Shown: piece after piece, positions 45,601 through 58,655 of the stretch
Layout of the letters: each line of letters opens with the position of its first letter
How positions within the stretch are numbered: the stretch's first letter is position 1
Assembly: GCF_937616625.2 (NCBI RefSeq)
Contig: NC_065576.1
Span: forward strand, 10,480,501 to 10,544,500
DNA length: 64,000 nt
DNA from: Mercurialis annua
Lineage: Eukaryota; Streptophyta; Magnoliopsida; Malpighiales; Euphorbiaceae
Direction: 5' to 3'
The notes under the pieces: generated by a model
Database searches by the model: none
The model's input: only the letters and a program-made list of their open reading frames with translations
Told to the model about the DNA's origin: nothing
Program-made: the position numbers and the translations under genes

Positions 45601-48600
45601 AATATTGCATCACTCAATACCAAAAGAATAAGACTAGGTTCTTTCTTCCACATGATTGGCATAGGGGACTACCTGGATAGGGGGCAGTGGATGTTGGAAC
45701 AAATGGTGGTGGCGGAGCAAATGGCGGAGATCCGGGACAAGGCTTTCCAGTAACTGGCCCACATAGAGCCAGGTTATTTGCAAAACTGCAAAAGGCCAAT
45801 CAGAAAATAACTAACTGGTCCATATTAGTCAAAGAAAATTCATAGTTTTGATTATAAGCAAGAAAACCTGATGGGGGTAAACAGTGAAAAAGATCCGTTG
45901 TCGGGCACGGGTCCTGATAGACGATTGTTTGATAAGTCCCTGCCACCGACATTATTTAATATTAATATTATACCATTATAAAGAAGATGAAACTGGCGGA
46001 TGTAGGGAAGTAAATAAAGTTGAGTTTATATGGTACTTACAAGACTTGCAGTGCAGTTATATTAATCAAGGACATAGGTATTTGACCTGACAGGCTATTG
46101 TTGTTGAGTCGACTATCCTTACACAGAGACATAAAAAATTTAATGTTAAGTTCCATTCTTAATATAGGTACAGATCCTGCAGCATTTAACAGACATATTA
46201 CACAGCCAAGAGATACTAATCTAAGTTAAAACTGTATTTAAGTCTAAGAAAACAGAAAGACCAACTGACCTCAGTAGCAGTTATAAAACAGAATCTCCAC
46301 CGTAACAGATGACAAAATTCAATTCAAAAATTATACCATTCTGGCTTAAAGATCTATTGTAATTACTCATATAATAACTTGCACCTTGCTTAGCATTTCC
46401 AAGCAATTATGTACTAAAATTTCCCTTCGAACTTTGAATGATGATGCATCTTACCGACTATGATAATGCTTTTTCCAATAATGCTAAGTGATACCATTTA
46501 GAAAAAAGTCTAATTGACAACAAATCATTAATATGAAACCTGTTAAATATGAATGTCAGTAGGTCCTTCCCTAACAGCTGTTATATTGTCATTAGAGTGT
46601 AATTAAAGGAAAAAAAAAAGAAGTTATAGACATCGAATCAGCCCTTGAAATCTATTTGTTCCAACTTTCTATAGTTCTAGGTCCACCAAATTTCTAGAAT
46701 ATTCCTGTATGCAGATGCTCCATAATAACTAGCAAATAGTCCGTTATTTTTTCAGCTTTATCATTCTTGTAGAGTATCTAAACCTTAATTTAGAGACAGA
46801 TATGAGAGCAAACATCAAATTATCAGAGTATCATAAAAAAGGAATCTATTTTAATGCAAACAAAGGAGAGGACTCCAAATTTACCTCAAATCTCTAAAAA
46901 TGAACAAATAAAATGTTTAAAGGCCTCCTTTACAGTATTGTTTATGACTAATGTTTACCAAGATTATGCTCTTAGATGTTCATTAACAAGATTAAGCATC
47001 GTGGCAAGTTCAATGATAAATAAGTTCTTTCAGGGAAACAAAAAAGAAGCACATCTAAAAAAAGAAAGAAAGAAATTGCATAGTTAAGGTAAAGGAAGTA
47101 TATTCATACAGGAAACGCAGTTTCGTCAGTTTGCTCAATGTATCTGGAATAGGACCAGTGAAACTGTTCAAGTAAAGATCCAAGCTCACCAAGTTTGTTA
47201 AATTCCCAAGATCACTAGGAATTGGCCCACTTATGTTGTTTCCATAGAGTTCTCTGCCACAAGACAAGATTAACCATAATTCATGAATGGAAGTGTTTGA
47301 TACAACAAGGTGCACCAATAAAATAGGTCAGCCAGAACCAAAGAATTCTGTGCCTATTTCCAATAGGCAAAACCAAATAAAGCATGTCATGTGTGAATGT
47401 GAGTGCAAAGCATATGACCACTTTCTTACACTGTGGTTGACTAGGACTTTAACAAGGTATAGACTTCACTAATCAGCGCACAAACCCAAACTAAAGCTTC
47501 TATGTTTAAGCAGCGCATGATTGGGAAAGTAGGCAATTAGATCCAGTAAAACGGATCCATAAAGTAGTAATCATCTATGTGTTTTTAATGAATTATTGAG
47601 CTCGTTTCATCTCTTCTTGGTCCAAGCAACAAGGATTTCTATCTGCACTTCCGGCTATGCAGTAATCGTGTAACAAGGACACAAAACTCATATGTGCAGA
47701 CTTAACTACTCAGACTACTTAGATGAACAGTAATAGCTGCCAATCATGAGAAAGCATAGAAACAAAAAATTGTCTTCAGTATTTTTAACAATAGTAAATT
47801 AATCATCATTTGGTGCTGTAATTGTTCTACATTTGAAGACTTGAGAAAATGCAACAAATATAATAAATAGCTTTAGTTTCATTGTATTAGTATCACACAT
47901 CAGCCAATCGGAAGATTAATTGTCTAGAACCATAGTTATCTCCAAACTTAAAGTCACTGAAACTTATTGCTCCTTATTAATGCATTGGTTTTGCATCATT
48001 AAGCTTAGGCTAAAAAGGTTTCAAGGTCCTCCATTTACAACTTCAAGTCAAACAAAATTGACAAAAGCGAGAGAGAACACTTGCATAGTGCTAACTTTGC
48101 CTAGAAACCTAAATTCACTCATGGTTGTTTGCCATTTTTCGCCCCTATATTTCCCTCTCTTACTAGGAAGAAGACATTTTACAAAGTCTAACCTATTACT
48201 ATGCGTTGCCAACTCACAAGTTTCAAAAAGTTTATAAATAGATACTTAGCTACTATTGACGTTTGGCTATACTCAGAAGAATTAATTTCAAAAAATTGTT
48301 ATTAGTATATAAAAGAACAAACTCAATATCAAGATTTCAGTAGTGAATAACCAGAAAGACTGAAACATACAAAAACATCTTTATCCTTAGGAGAAAAAAT
48401 TAAATTGGGAAATGTCATTGCGAAAGAAGAGAGTTAGCAGTATTATAAGACGTGATATCTAATTGAACAGAGTGTAAGATGTTAAATATGACTTACAGGT
48501 ATTGTAAATTCTTAAGTTGGCCAAGTTGTGGAACTAGTTGACCAGATAGTGCTGCATTGCCAAGGTCACTGCATAACAATAAAAGAAATTAGCTTCAACA

Positions 48601-49758
48601 TCTGATAATAGATATAAAAACTTACAGAAAATGCCAAAAAATCAAAAGAAGTACTTCCAATGAAAAGTTGCTTACACTCTAATAACACTATTTTCATTGT
48701 TACAAGTAACATGAAACCAGGTGCAGGGGTTAACAAGGGTAGGATCCCAGCTCTGCAGCACATTGTTAGGATCTTGTAAATTTGTTCGGAGGTTATGCAA
48801 AGCATCGCCTGCTTCCACATGCAAACATCTTTGATCAAAAACAGAAATTTGTAGAAAGTAGCATACTACAAGTTGTAATTTGTTACAGCATAAAATAAAA
48901 GAAGCTGTAACATTCTAAAATCAAATTACATGACTGCACGATTTATATGGAACAGTAAGCTGAACATGTTAAGCTTAAACTCAGCAACGCGTTTAAAAAA
49001 ATTAACAAATCGCAGCCTACCAATAATATGAACTTCCGACACAAATACGTATCCCCCCGTAAAGATGGTTATATTAAAGAAACCGGTAGAGTTTCTTCCA
49101 GTAATTCATGTCTCGAAAAAGTTGATTACTTGATGAAAAGTGAAGACAAATGAGTTGCTACTACTCCAACTTTAATCTAATTTCACTAGAATCTTTATCT
49201 ATGAGGGTGAAATGCAAGAGAATATAGCACTTCACCAGTCAGAAAAGTGAACTTTTGTTAGACTAAGTGAAAGAACAGTATCACCATACCAAGAAAAAAT
49301 AAGTTACCATCTGTGCAGAACTTCCCATTATAAGCATTTACCCTTTGAAAAAAGATGCCATTGTTGAAGAGAAACAATAAAAATAAATGAAAAGCAAAAT
49401 AATGAGCATAATGTATATGATATCAATGGAAAAGGACACTAAAAAAAATTCAAATAATAACAACTTAACATATTAATTTAACTTATGAAAGCTGATCTAA
49501 TCATGTTATAGCAGTCATTATCAGAAAATGACAACATATTATCACAAAATCACTCACAGCTACTCTAATTGAGCTCATAAAATATGACAATATCAAAGAA
49601 ATTAGAGAACTACAAAATTCCAAAAGTGCCAATTAAAATTAAAGACAAAAATAATTAAAAAGTGAAGAACCTTCCATATTTGCAGAGATCCTTGAAAAAG
49701 GGTGCAGAACCAAGATGATCCACACCAAATTCCAAAACCCAGTAGCTTTTATGTCCAT
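42692..49758 (-). CDS. SERK: SERK-type leucine-rich repeat receptor-like kinase
   Basis: Eleven exons join in phase to exactly 625 residues: 49671-49758, 48676-48808, 48497-48568, 47110-47253, 46041-46112, 45868-45939, 45673-45785, 45149-45280, 44730-45071, 43470-43864, 42692-43006, all with GT/AG borders. Structure: signal peptide (1-27), N-terminal LRR cap, five LRRs in exons 3-6, the Ser-Pro-Pro-rich exon 7 that marks SERKs, a transmembrane helix (about 240-262), then the kinase. Catalytic residues are GRGGFG (309-314), Lys330, HRD (427-429) and DFG (447-449), and the activation loop has Thr459, 462, 463 and 468. The C-terminus ELSGPR is that of the SERK1/2 group. The family acts at the plasma membrane as co-receptor for brassinosteroid, peptide and immune receptors and in male fertility and somatic embryogenesis. 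SERK1 versus SERK2 cannot be decided here. Confidence 0.97.
44216..44593. mobile_element. Tourist-like MITE in SERK intron 9
   Basis: The ends are GGCACCGTTTGGATTG and its inverse CAATCCAAACGGTGCC, flanked on both sides by TTA (44213-44215 and 44594-44596). A 3-base TTA duplication and this terminal sequence fit PIF/Harbinger Tourist-type MITEs. It is 378 bp, and the interior repeats GATGGATT/AATCCATC words. It lies between exons 9 and 10, clear of the splice sites. Confidence 0.88.
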
Positions 49759-49810
49759 CAAGCTTGAAAAATTGGTCATCCATGCAAACCCACATCAGAA
49801 AAGGCTGTAT
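49668..49810 (-). promoter_or_regulatory. Upstream ORFs at the SERK start codon
   Basis: Upstream of the SERK ATG (49758) the leader has two other ATGs. One begins MKFQDTAFSDVG and stops after 15 codons. The next (MWVCMDDQFF...) is out of frame, overlaps the SERK start, crosses the first splice and stops early in exon 2, giving about 46 codons. If the leader is transcribed this far, these would lower SERK translation. Whether the transcript includes them is not shown by the sequence. Confidence 0.5.
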
Positions 49811-50299
49811 CTTGGAACTTCATTTAACCAACAAAAAAACAACAAATTAAAGCTCAAATTTTTACACCTAAAAAATAAAACCCATCACTAACAACAAAAA
49901 CACTAACCCATTAATTAAAAGAGAAAATAACAAAATTGGGTAGATTGGATTTATGTTGAGTGAGAAAGATTCTTTGAAAAATTGTGTCAAAATGTGAAAC
50001 TTTAGGGGGGTACTTTTGTGGAATAAAAATAGAAAAATGGATTCTTTTTTGTTCAGTGCTTTATTGTTGATGATGGAGTTGGAAGAGAGAAGGTGGCGTG
50101 CAGTAGTCCAGTGAGTTCGAGCGGACCGTGGTGGTCCCGAGTCAAAGCTAGCCAACGGAAAGGGTTTCGAAAGTGGGGTCCATTGTTGTGCCACCTTGGT
50201 TTCACTCAATTTTTTTTATCTACCCACGCATGGTTTGTCTACAATTTTATGATAATTGCTAATTAATTACCCTTTCTATCTATTTTTGTTGCCTTAATT
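49811..50299. other. SERK 5' leader/promoter region
   Basis: Minus-strand upstream region of SERK. The 113-codon frame at 49868-50209 has no conserved family and probably lies partly in the leader. No TATA box is clear. This is expected to contain the promoter. Confidence 0.4.
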
Positions 50300-50401
50300 A
50301 CTTAAAAAATCCACCTGTAATTTTTTTCGTTTATACCCTGATCTAAAAAAAAGTCATATATACATTTGACATTGTCTTTATTTTTCGCCTCTACCCTCAA
50401 A

Positions 50402-51528
50402 CAGGGGTGGAACCACGTTCAGGCTAGGGTAGGCTTGAGCCATGGCTGCCGTCGGCAAATCGAGAGTCGGAGGTGTGAGCATCGAAGCCCGGCGTGAAGT
50501 TGCTGAGTTTCAGCCATGGTAAACGACAATGTCGTTTAATCACTTACTTTTGAAATTTGAAAGGGGTTACTTTACCGAGTTTACTAACCAATTAGTCAAA
50601 TACTATGCTATTAATTTCCATCATTACCCACATTTCTTTTTTCAAATTATACACCCAACAAATAATTCTTAAACTTAACAATTAATTTCTATTAGTTCTC
50701 CATTTTTTAACCAAATTTTTTAAACTACTTTTTTTCTAACACAATCCTCAATTTCTTTAACGTTAACATTTCAAATATCTTTAACCAAAAAGTGTCAATT
50801 TTAGTAAGTTTCTAATCTTTTCTCTTTTAAATTAATTCCCATTATTCCCCTCCAATTTGGGTAATTTTTTTTTCTTTTTATATTTTACTTTTACAAAAAT
50901 ATTATTTCCGGCTCACTGTTTGTAGAAGTATGTTCTAATTTTTTATTTTTTTTTGCAAAAGTCAATATATTATTTTTACAAAGATACGCTTTTGGAAGAT
51001 TTTAGTAGATTATTAGGTAAATTTTGATAAATCTTCATGTATTTTACAGAAATAAAAAATTAGTAAACGCAAAACATTGTACAAATCTTAAAAAAACATA
51101 CTCCCTCCGTCCCGTTTAAGAAGGGACATATCCCATTTTTATTTGTCCCATCTAAGAAGGTTATATCGTGTTTTTTGTGCCAATTTTTACTGAACTTCCA
51201 CTTTTATCCCTTTAGTTATTTCATTATGCATTAAATGCAACTCAATTTACAATACATATATTCTATTATTAGGAGAAACTATACTAATTAATAAGGATAG
51301 ACATAACAAAATATAATATGGTCTTATTTTATTAATCTTTGTGCAAAACTCATTTGTCCCTTCTTAAACGGGACGGAGGGAGTACAAGGCATGATTTTCT
51401 CTAAATTATTTGCTATGTAGCATATGCTGTTGTTTTTTATAGTATAAATATTATGCAAATGATATTTATCATACATTAGTTACATGTCATTTAGCCTGGG
51501 CTGGAAAAATTTTCTGGTTCCGCCACTG
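50402..51528. mobile_element. hAT-like non-autonomous element
   Basis: It begins CAGGGGTGGAACCACG and ends with the inverse of CAGTGGCGGAACCAG. The 8-base flanks CCCTCAAA (50394-50401) and TCCTCAAG (51529-51536) agree at six positions, as expected for an old hAT 8-base duplication. A Stowaway MITE is nested at 51101-51382. No transposase frame. Confidence 0.65.
51101..51382. mobile_element. Stowaway MITE nested in the hAT element
   Basis: The ends CTCCCTCCGTCCCGTTTAAG and their exact inverse (CTTAAACGGGACGGAGGGAG) are flanked by TA on both sides. Length is 282 bp. This is the classical Tc1/mariner Stowaway signature. Confidence 0.96.
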
Positions 51529-52225
51529 TCCTCAAGGTATTAAATTGACCTCTTTTCATTTGTAAAAACTTTAGACGTTAATGTTATTAATTATATAAAA
51601 ACATTTTCTTCTTTAAAAAATCAATTATAATAATTATTTATTAATTATCAATAATTTTTTATAAATCAAAAACCGTAAAAGAAATTCAATTTACATAAAA
51701 CAAATAAAATATTTCCGTCGAACAAATAAAAATTCAATTTCCATAAAAAACACTCTTTAAAGAAAATAAATTATTTAAAAAAAAAAACAACCCACCGCTC
51801 CCGTCCTCCGGAAAAGCCGCCGTCCTCCGTTTATGGAGGAACATCGTGTTCCTCCTTCCATGGAGGAACACAAAGGAAGATGAGCTCTCTCTTCATGGAC
51901 GGAGGAGTTGCTGCTCCTCCTTTTTCAGGGCGGCTCCAGCAGATTCTGGTGTTTTTTTATTATTTTATTTTATTAAAATTAAAAAAAATTAATTTTAGAA
52001 TTTATTTGACATTTTTTGAACTTGAAGTATTTGTTTGTAATTTTTTTAATAGAAAAAGGTATAAAATAATCCTTGTATTTAGTTGTTTTCAATAAATTAT
52101 CTTTTTCTGAAATTTGGGATAGAGACGAAAAAAAGACAACGAAGAGTATATGTAACTTTTTTCCAAGGTCGGAATATAAACGCAAAAAGAGTTAAAGGTG
52201 GGGGGTTTTTAAATAAATAAGTCAT

Positions 52226-53935
<1,710 letters not shown>

Positions 53936-54106
53936 CTTTCCCACGTGCTACGCACGCGAACGCTGTTAATATGACCCGTTATTTATAATTACATGTTTAT
54001 ATGTATTTTGTTTTACTAATATATTATTATTTATATTTTATTGGGATTGTATTTTTTCCAATTTGTGTTTAATTAATAAAATATTATCTTTTTATTAAAT
54101 TAATTA

Positions 54107-54490
54107 GGCCTAATGGCAAAAAAAACCCAAACCTTTACGACTTGTTGCAATTATATCCAAACCTTTTAATTTTTGCAATAATATCCAAATTGCATTATTT
54201 TGTTGTAATAATATCCAAATTGTATTTTTTTTAGCAATAATAGTCAAATTGATGGCTAGACTTGTTGTTTTTATTAAGATATTAAGCTATTATTATGTTT
54301 TGATGTATAATTATATAGTAAAAGTTCCAAAAAATGACAAAAAACTCAAAAAAATTCATATAAAAAGTGCAATTTGGATATTATTGCAACAAAATAATGC
54401 AATTTGGATATTATTGCAAAAATTAAAAGGTTTGGATATAATTGCAACAAATCGTAAAGATTTGGGTTTTTTTTACCATTAAGCCAATTA
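54107..54490. mobile_element. MITE with about 110-bp terminal inverted repeats
   Basis: The arms pair closely: GGCCTAATGGCAAAAAAAAC at left and GGTTTTTTTTACCATTAAGCC at right, and many CCAAATTGCAATAATATCC-type blocks occur in both directions. No coding region. Confidence 0.7.
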
Positions 54491-54867
54491 ATTAAACTAT
54501 TGTTCCATCACATATCTTTACTGAAACACATACCTCTATTACATCACACCCTGTCCTGTCCTATCCATGTCACAAAAGGTATTTCAATCATAAATTTTAT
54601 ATTAATAATAAATAGAAAATTTCATCCAAAAAAATAATATTAAATAAAAAAAGTCACCTTATAAATTTCATACAGAAAAATAATAGTAAATAAAAAGGGT
54701 CATCTTATAGTAGAACTTTGTAACTCTATGTCACAATAAAAGATGCATGTATCAATGTAAAACGTGATTTAAATGATATTCTATACAATTTTAAACTTAT
54801 TTGATCTAAATTATATTTTCATTAATTAGATTTAGTTTGCCTATCTCATCCATTCCCACACATATAA

Positions 54868-54869
54868 AG

Positions 54870-54910
<41 letters not shown>
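54868..54910. repeat. (TA)n microsatellite
   Basis: About 43 bases of TA repeats. Confidence 0.95.
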
Positions 54911-54913
<3 letters not shown>

Positions 54914-55019
54914 TCAAGCTAGTACTGGAATTTTACAACCCAATCAACAAAAATATATTAGATTTGTAATTTTTTTTTAAATTCATATGAGATAATATTG
55001 ACATCAATAAAAAAAAGTT

Positions 55020-55160
55020 ACATACCTTTTACACCTTCAAAACTGCCTGCACTTTAACAAAACCCTAATTAGCACAATTCAAAAAAAAAAAGTTACATAC
55101 CTTTTACACCTTCAAAACTGTCTGCACTTTAACAAAACCCTAATTAGCACAATTAAAAAA
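55020..55160. repeat. Direct tandem duplication, about 70 bases
   Basis: A block with GTTACATACCTTTTACACC and CACTTTAACAAAACCC, followed by TAATTAGCACAATT, occurs twice in a row (from about 55017 and from about 55090) with a single visible difference (GCCTGC versus GTCTGC). Confidence 0.85.
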
Positions 55161-55408
55161 ATAAATTAAAATAAAAACTGAGAATTTAAATCATTGCAAA
55201 CAAAAAAAAAATTATTAAAACTCATTTTTCAACAGATTCATCAAAGTATATATATATAGAGAGAGAAAAAAAAATATTAACGTAATGAGTCCTTTACTTA
55301 TAATACTCATAGCTAGTTAGAACTTAGAAGTAGACTTAAATTCAAATTCTTGTTTATTGAATTAATTTTTATACCTTTATAATTATCCTTAGATTATTGA
55401 AAGCTAAA

Positions 55409-55410
<2 letters not shown>

Positions 55411-55482
<72 letters not shown>
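55411..55482. repeat. (TA)n microsatellite
   Basis: About 72 bases of nearly pure TA. Confidence 0.95.
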
Positions 55483-55484
<2 letters not shown>

Positions 55485-56002
55485 ATAAATATTGCCGAAC
55501 TACATTAGTCCTTTTGCTATAATTTAGTGTAGTGATGTGTATTGGAATGACTATTTCTTTCTATATTTTGTATTTTTATTAGAATTAAATTTGTATATAA
55601 TTTCGTAATTATTTTAATTATTAAAGGCTTACATTGTAATTTTGTCTGTCCCCCCCCCCCCCTCTCCTTCACACTTATAGAATAGTTATAGATTTCTCTT
55701 CAACAAGTCAATAAAATGCAACCGAATTTCGGTATCCAATATGAATTATAATTCATATACAATAAGTGATTGAACAACAATTAGAAACTAAAAAGAGAAG
55801 ATAATGTTTATAATTGAAATCAAAAAAAGAGATAATATATCAAAACCTATAAGTATCAAGGTTCAAGATAAACTTTCAAAATTTTAAAACTATACTTGTA
55901 GTTGGGACAATTTACCCTGTTTATCAAACAAAAGTGGGTTACACGACAATCACCGGATTTATTTATTATAAGATCATCCATATATACATCCATATATATA
56001 TA

Positions 56003-56557
56003 CTAGTTTCGCATTACGTGCTATGCACGTGGCTCGTAACGTAACTCGTCAATGTACATATTAGTAAATTTATTATAATTATATTAATTTTTTATTTATA
56101 ATTAATATTAAATTAGTTAAATTTTTTTATAAAAGTAAATATAATATATTCGGTTATTAAATTTTTTTACATACTGAATTTATTCTTATTTTGATTTAAT
56201 AACCACAATTAAATAATTAAGTTAATTTTATTAATAATATTTTTAAAAATAATAAGATAAAAATTTAAATAATAATATATTTACCAAATACAATATTTTA
56301 ATTTTGTAGTTAAATCAAACTAAAAAATAGGCATTCCTACTAATTTGGAGATAATTTAGCTATTTTTTATATACTAAAAATTAAATTGGAGATAATATAG
56401 CTACATATTTTAATTAGGACTTTAATTACAATAGTGATTAATTAAATAACTAATTAGTTAATGACTATAAAACCTTTATTTAGTAATAAACTGAAAAGGA
56501 TTATTCAGTAAATTTGCCTGTCCCCCCCCCCATCCGTGCTTTTATATATAGTATAGA
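56003..56557 (-). mobile_element. Helitron, minus orientation, inserted at AT
   Basis: Read on the minus strand it begins TCTATACTATATATAAAAGC and ends with the hairpin ACGTGCATAGCACGT followed by GCGAAACTAG. The base before is A and the base after is T, the expected AT target. The matching plus-orientation copy is at 61108-61767. It is 555 bp without coding capacity. Confidence 0.78.
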
Positions 56558-56828
56558 TATATGAATTTCGCTAGCTTAAATTATTTTTTCTCTGTCGTAT
56601 AGTAAGTTTCATAAGTATGATTTGTTTTGACTTTTCAATTCTCAAAAGAATGATAATAGAACATAATAGTTATTTCATATAGTTTAGAAGTTTAAGTAGG
56701 TTACAAATTTTCTTAATTAAATATTAATAAAAATTAAATTAAAATAAATAGTTTTAAAAATGTGAGAATTCATGAAAAATTCTATTTGGTGAGATTGAAT
56801 GTGAGAGCTCCGTTGGTTATCACAATTT

Positions 56829-56861
<33 letters not shown>

Positions 56862-57551
56862 GTATAGAAGATTAATTACATTTTTTAAATTTGTACTAAA
56901 AGTAAAAAATTATTCTCCATTCTAAAACAACACTTAACTTTATTTTTGCTCTTAAATATTTTTTATTTTAATAAATTATAATATAAAAAATTAATTTTAT
57001 CATTAACTCAATTTCTATTCTATTATCTATTATTATTTTCCGAATAAATGAATTGATTTGGTATTTATTGAAGGTATACTAGAAAATGAAGATAAATATA
57101 TAAAGATTTAAATATTTAAATATTTTAAAATTATGTGAAAATAATAAAATAGATAATTGTTCTGAAACAACGGATAGTATTAATTAATTAGTATTCTATT
57201 ATTTTAATACAATTTTCTGTCTTTTTTTTATCTTAAATACCTCCCAATTTTTAATAAAATATCATTTTTAAAATTAATTTTGTATATTATCTTAAAATTC
57301 ATTACTTATTTTCATTCTTTCAAAACACTGAATTAATCGTAGTATTTAATAAAATAAAAATAAATTTATAAAAATTTAAAATATTAATTATATTTTTGAA
57401 ATTGTCTGTTTCTATTAAAATTATAGAGTTGTACATTTTTTATTAGCTCAAAGTTAGTAGACAAATTTATCCTATGCTATAAAAAAGTGAAATATTTATC
57501 AAAATACTATCTCATTTTTTTATTTATAAACAATACCAACACAACTTTTAA
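56558..57551. other. AT-rich spacer
   Basis: A (TA)n tract lies at 56829-56861. No gene or repeat family was recognised in the rest. Confidence 0.4.
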
Positions 57552-58255
57552 TTTACAAATGGGTTAATTTCATAAAAAAAAACCACAAACTTTACACGAA
57601 ATTTTATTTTAATCACGACTTTTAAAAGTTTTTATATAAAATCATGACCTTTTATTTTATTTTTCTTCAAATCTATCACCAAATAAATTTCCGGTGTATT
57701 TTTTCCTGACTTGGCCACCGCAATCCGGTGAATTTGAGAAAAAAATTAAAGATAAAGTTCACCGGACAAATTAGAAGTAAAAGAAATCTTTTGGCAATTT
57801 CTCTTAAAACCCTATTTTTCCTTCTTTCTTTTCATTAACACCCACCATTAACATTAATATTCATCTTATAAACTCACCACCACGATCTACCACCCGCCGC
57901 TGCCCTTTACTTGTTGCTGCCGTTACTCTCTACTCGTCCCGGCCGCCGCTGCTCCGCCTACCGCTATTGTCGCTCCCTCCTTCTCTACTCGCACACACCG
58001 CATCTGTCCTCCCCTTCTTCTCGTTCAAATATGAAATCGGATATGAAATATCAAATATGATATTTTCAGATGTGAATCTGTTTTTTAAAATTGTATATAG
58101 TCTGTATTACATACGGGTGATATACAATAGTAAAAGCCCCAAGTTAATATTGCCATCATTTAATAGTAAAAAATACATTTTTAAAACTTTTCATTTTTCG
58201 TTTTAGTTTTAATTTCACCAATAAAAAAATTATTTGACTGAGAACACATTCAAGT
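57552..58255. other. MITE-arm relic and GC-richer stretch
   Basis: 57552-57700 resembles one arm of the hairpin MITE at 42095 (GGTTAATTTCATAAAAAAAAAC and ACCACAAACTTTACACG). 57880-58020 is C-rich with poly-Ala/Ser-coding look (CCGCCGCTGCCC) but no conserved frame. Confidence 0.4.
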
Positions 58256-58652
58256 TGTACTATATATAAAAGTACGGATGGGAGGAATGACAAGCACATT
58301 TACGATAATACCCTTAAATATTAACTAAATTAAATTATTAAATGCTATACAAACTCTTGTAGATAGACTCTTGGTTAATTTGGATTACAATACGAACTCT
58401 TAATGAGATTATAATATTAACTGAATCTAATTTTTCTTATTATTATTAAAACTACCGATTAAATTGCTAAATATTATGCAAGCTCTTATAGATAAACTCT
58501 TGGTAAATTTGGATCACAATACAAACTCTTAATTAGCTTACAAATATTAACTAAATTAATTTTTTTTTCAATTATAATTAAAACTACTTACTATTAGTAA
58601 TTTACTCAACTAAAAAATCATTTAGGGATAATTACGTTTCATAAATTTCACT

Positions 58653-58655
58653 CAC
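58653..58655. repeat. ACT target duplication, left, of the CACTA element
   Basis: ACT directly precedes CACTACACC, and the same ACT follows at 60476-60478. Confidence 0.8.

Larger units (their letters stand above)
50300..52225. mobile_element. Long-TIR element interrupted by a hAT element
   Basis: The left arm (CTTAAAAAATCCACCTGTAA..., then GTTTATACCCTGATC, then CGCCTCTACC) is echoed in reverse at the right (GGTCGGAATATAAACGC, then GGGGGGTTTTTAAATAAATA). The arms agree over about 120 bases. The interior is filled by the hAT element and a GC-richer block at 51790-51950. Ends are approximate. Confidence 0.55.
53939..55692 (-). mobile_element. Second Helitron-like unit with nested MITE and (TA)n
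   Basis: It starts CCACGTGCTACGCACGCG but lacks the leading CTAG. It ends with a G/C run and CTATAACTATTCTATAAG in reverse (55692), resembling the left end of related elements. Inside is a MITE (54107-54490), (TA)n tracts and an imperfect direct duplication of about 70 bases (around 55020 and 55090). Confidence 0.5.

Noticed and set aside
49868..50209. 113-codon frame upstream of SERK
   Set aside because: No family resemblance, partly inside the presumed SERK leader, and biased composition. A chance frame is likelier.
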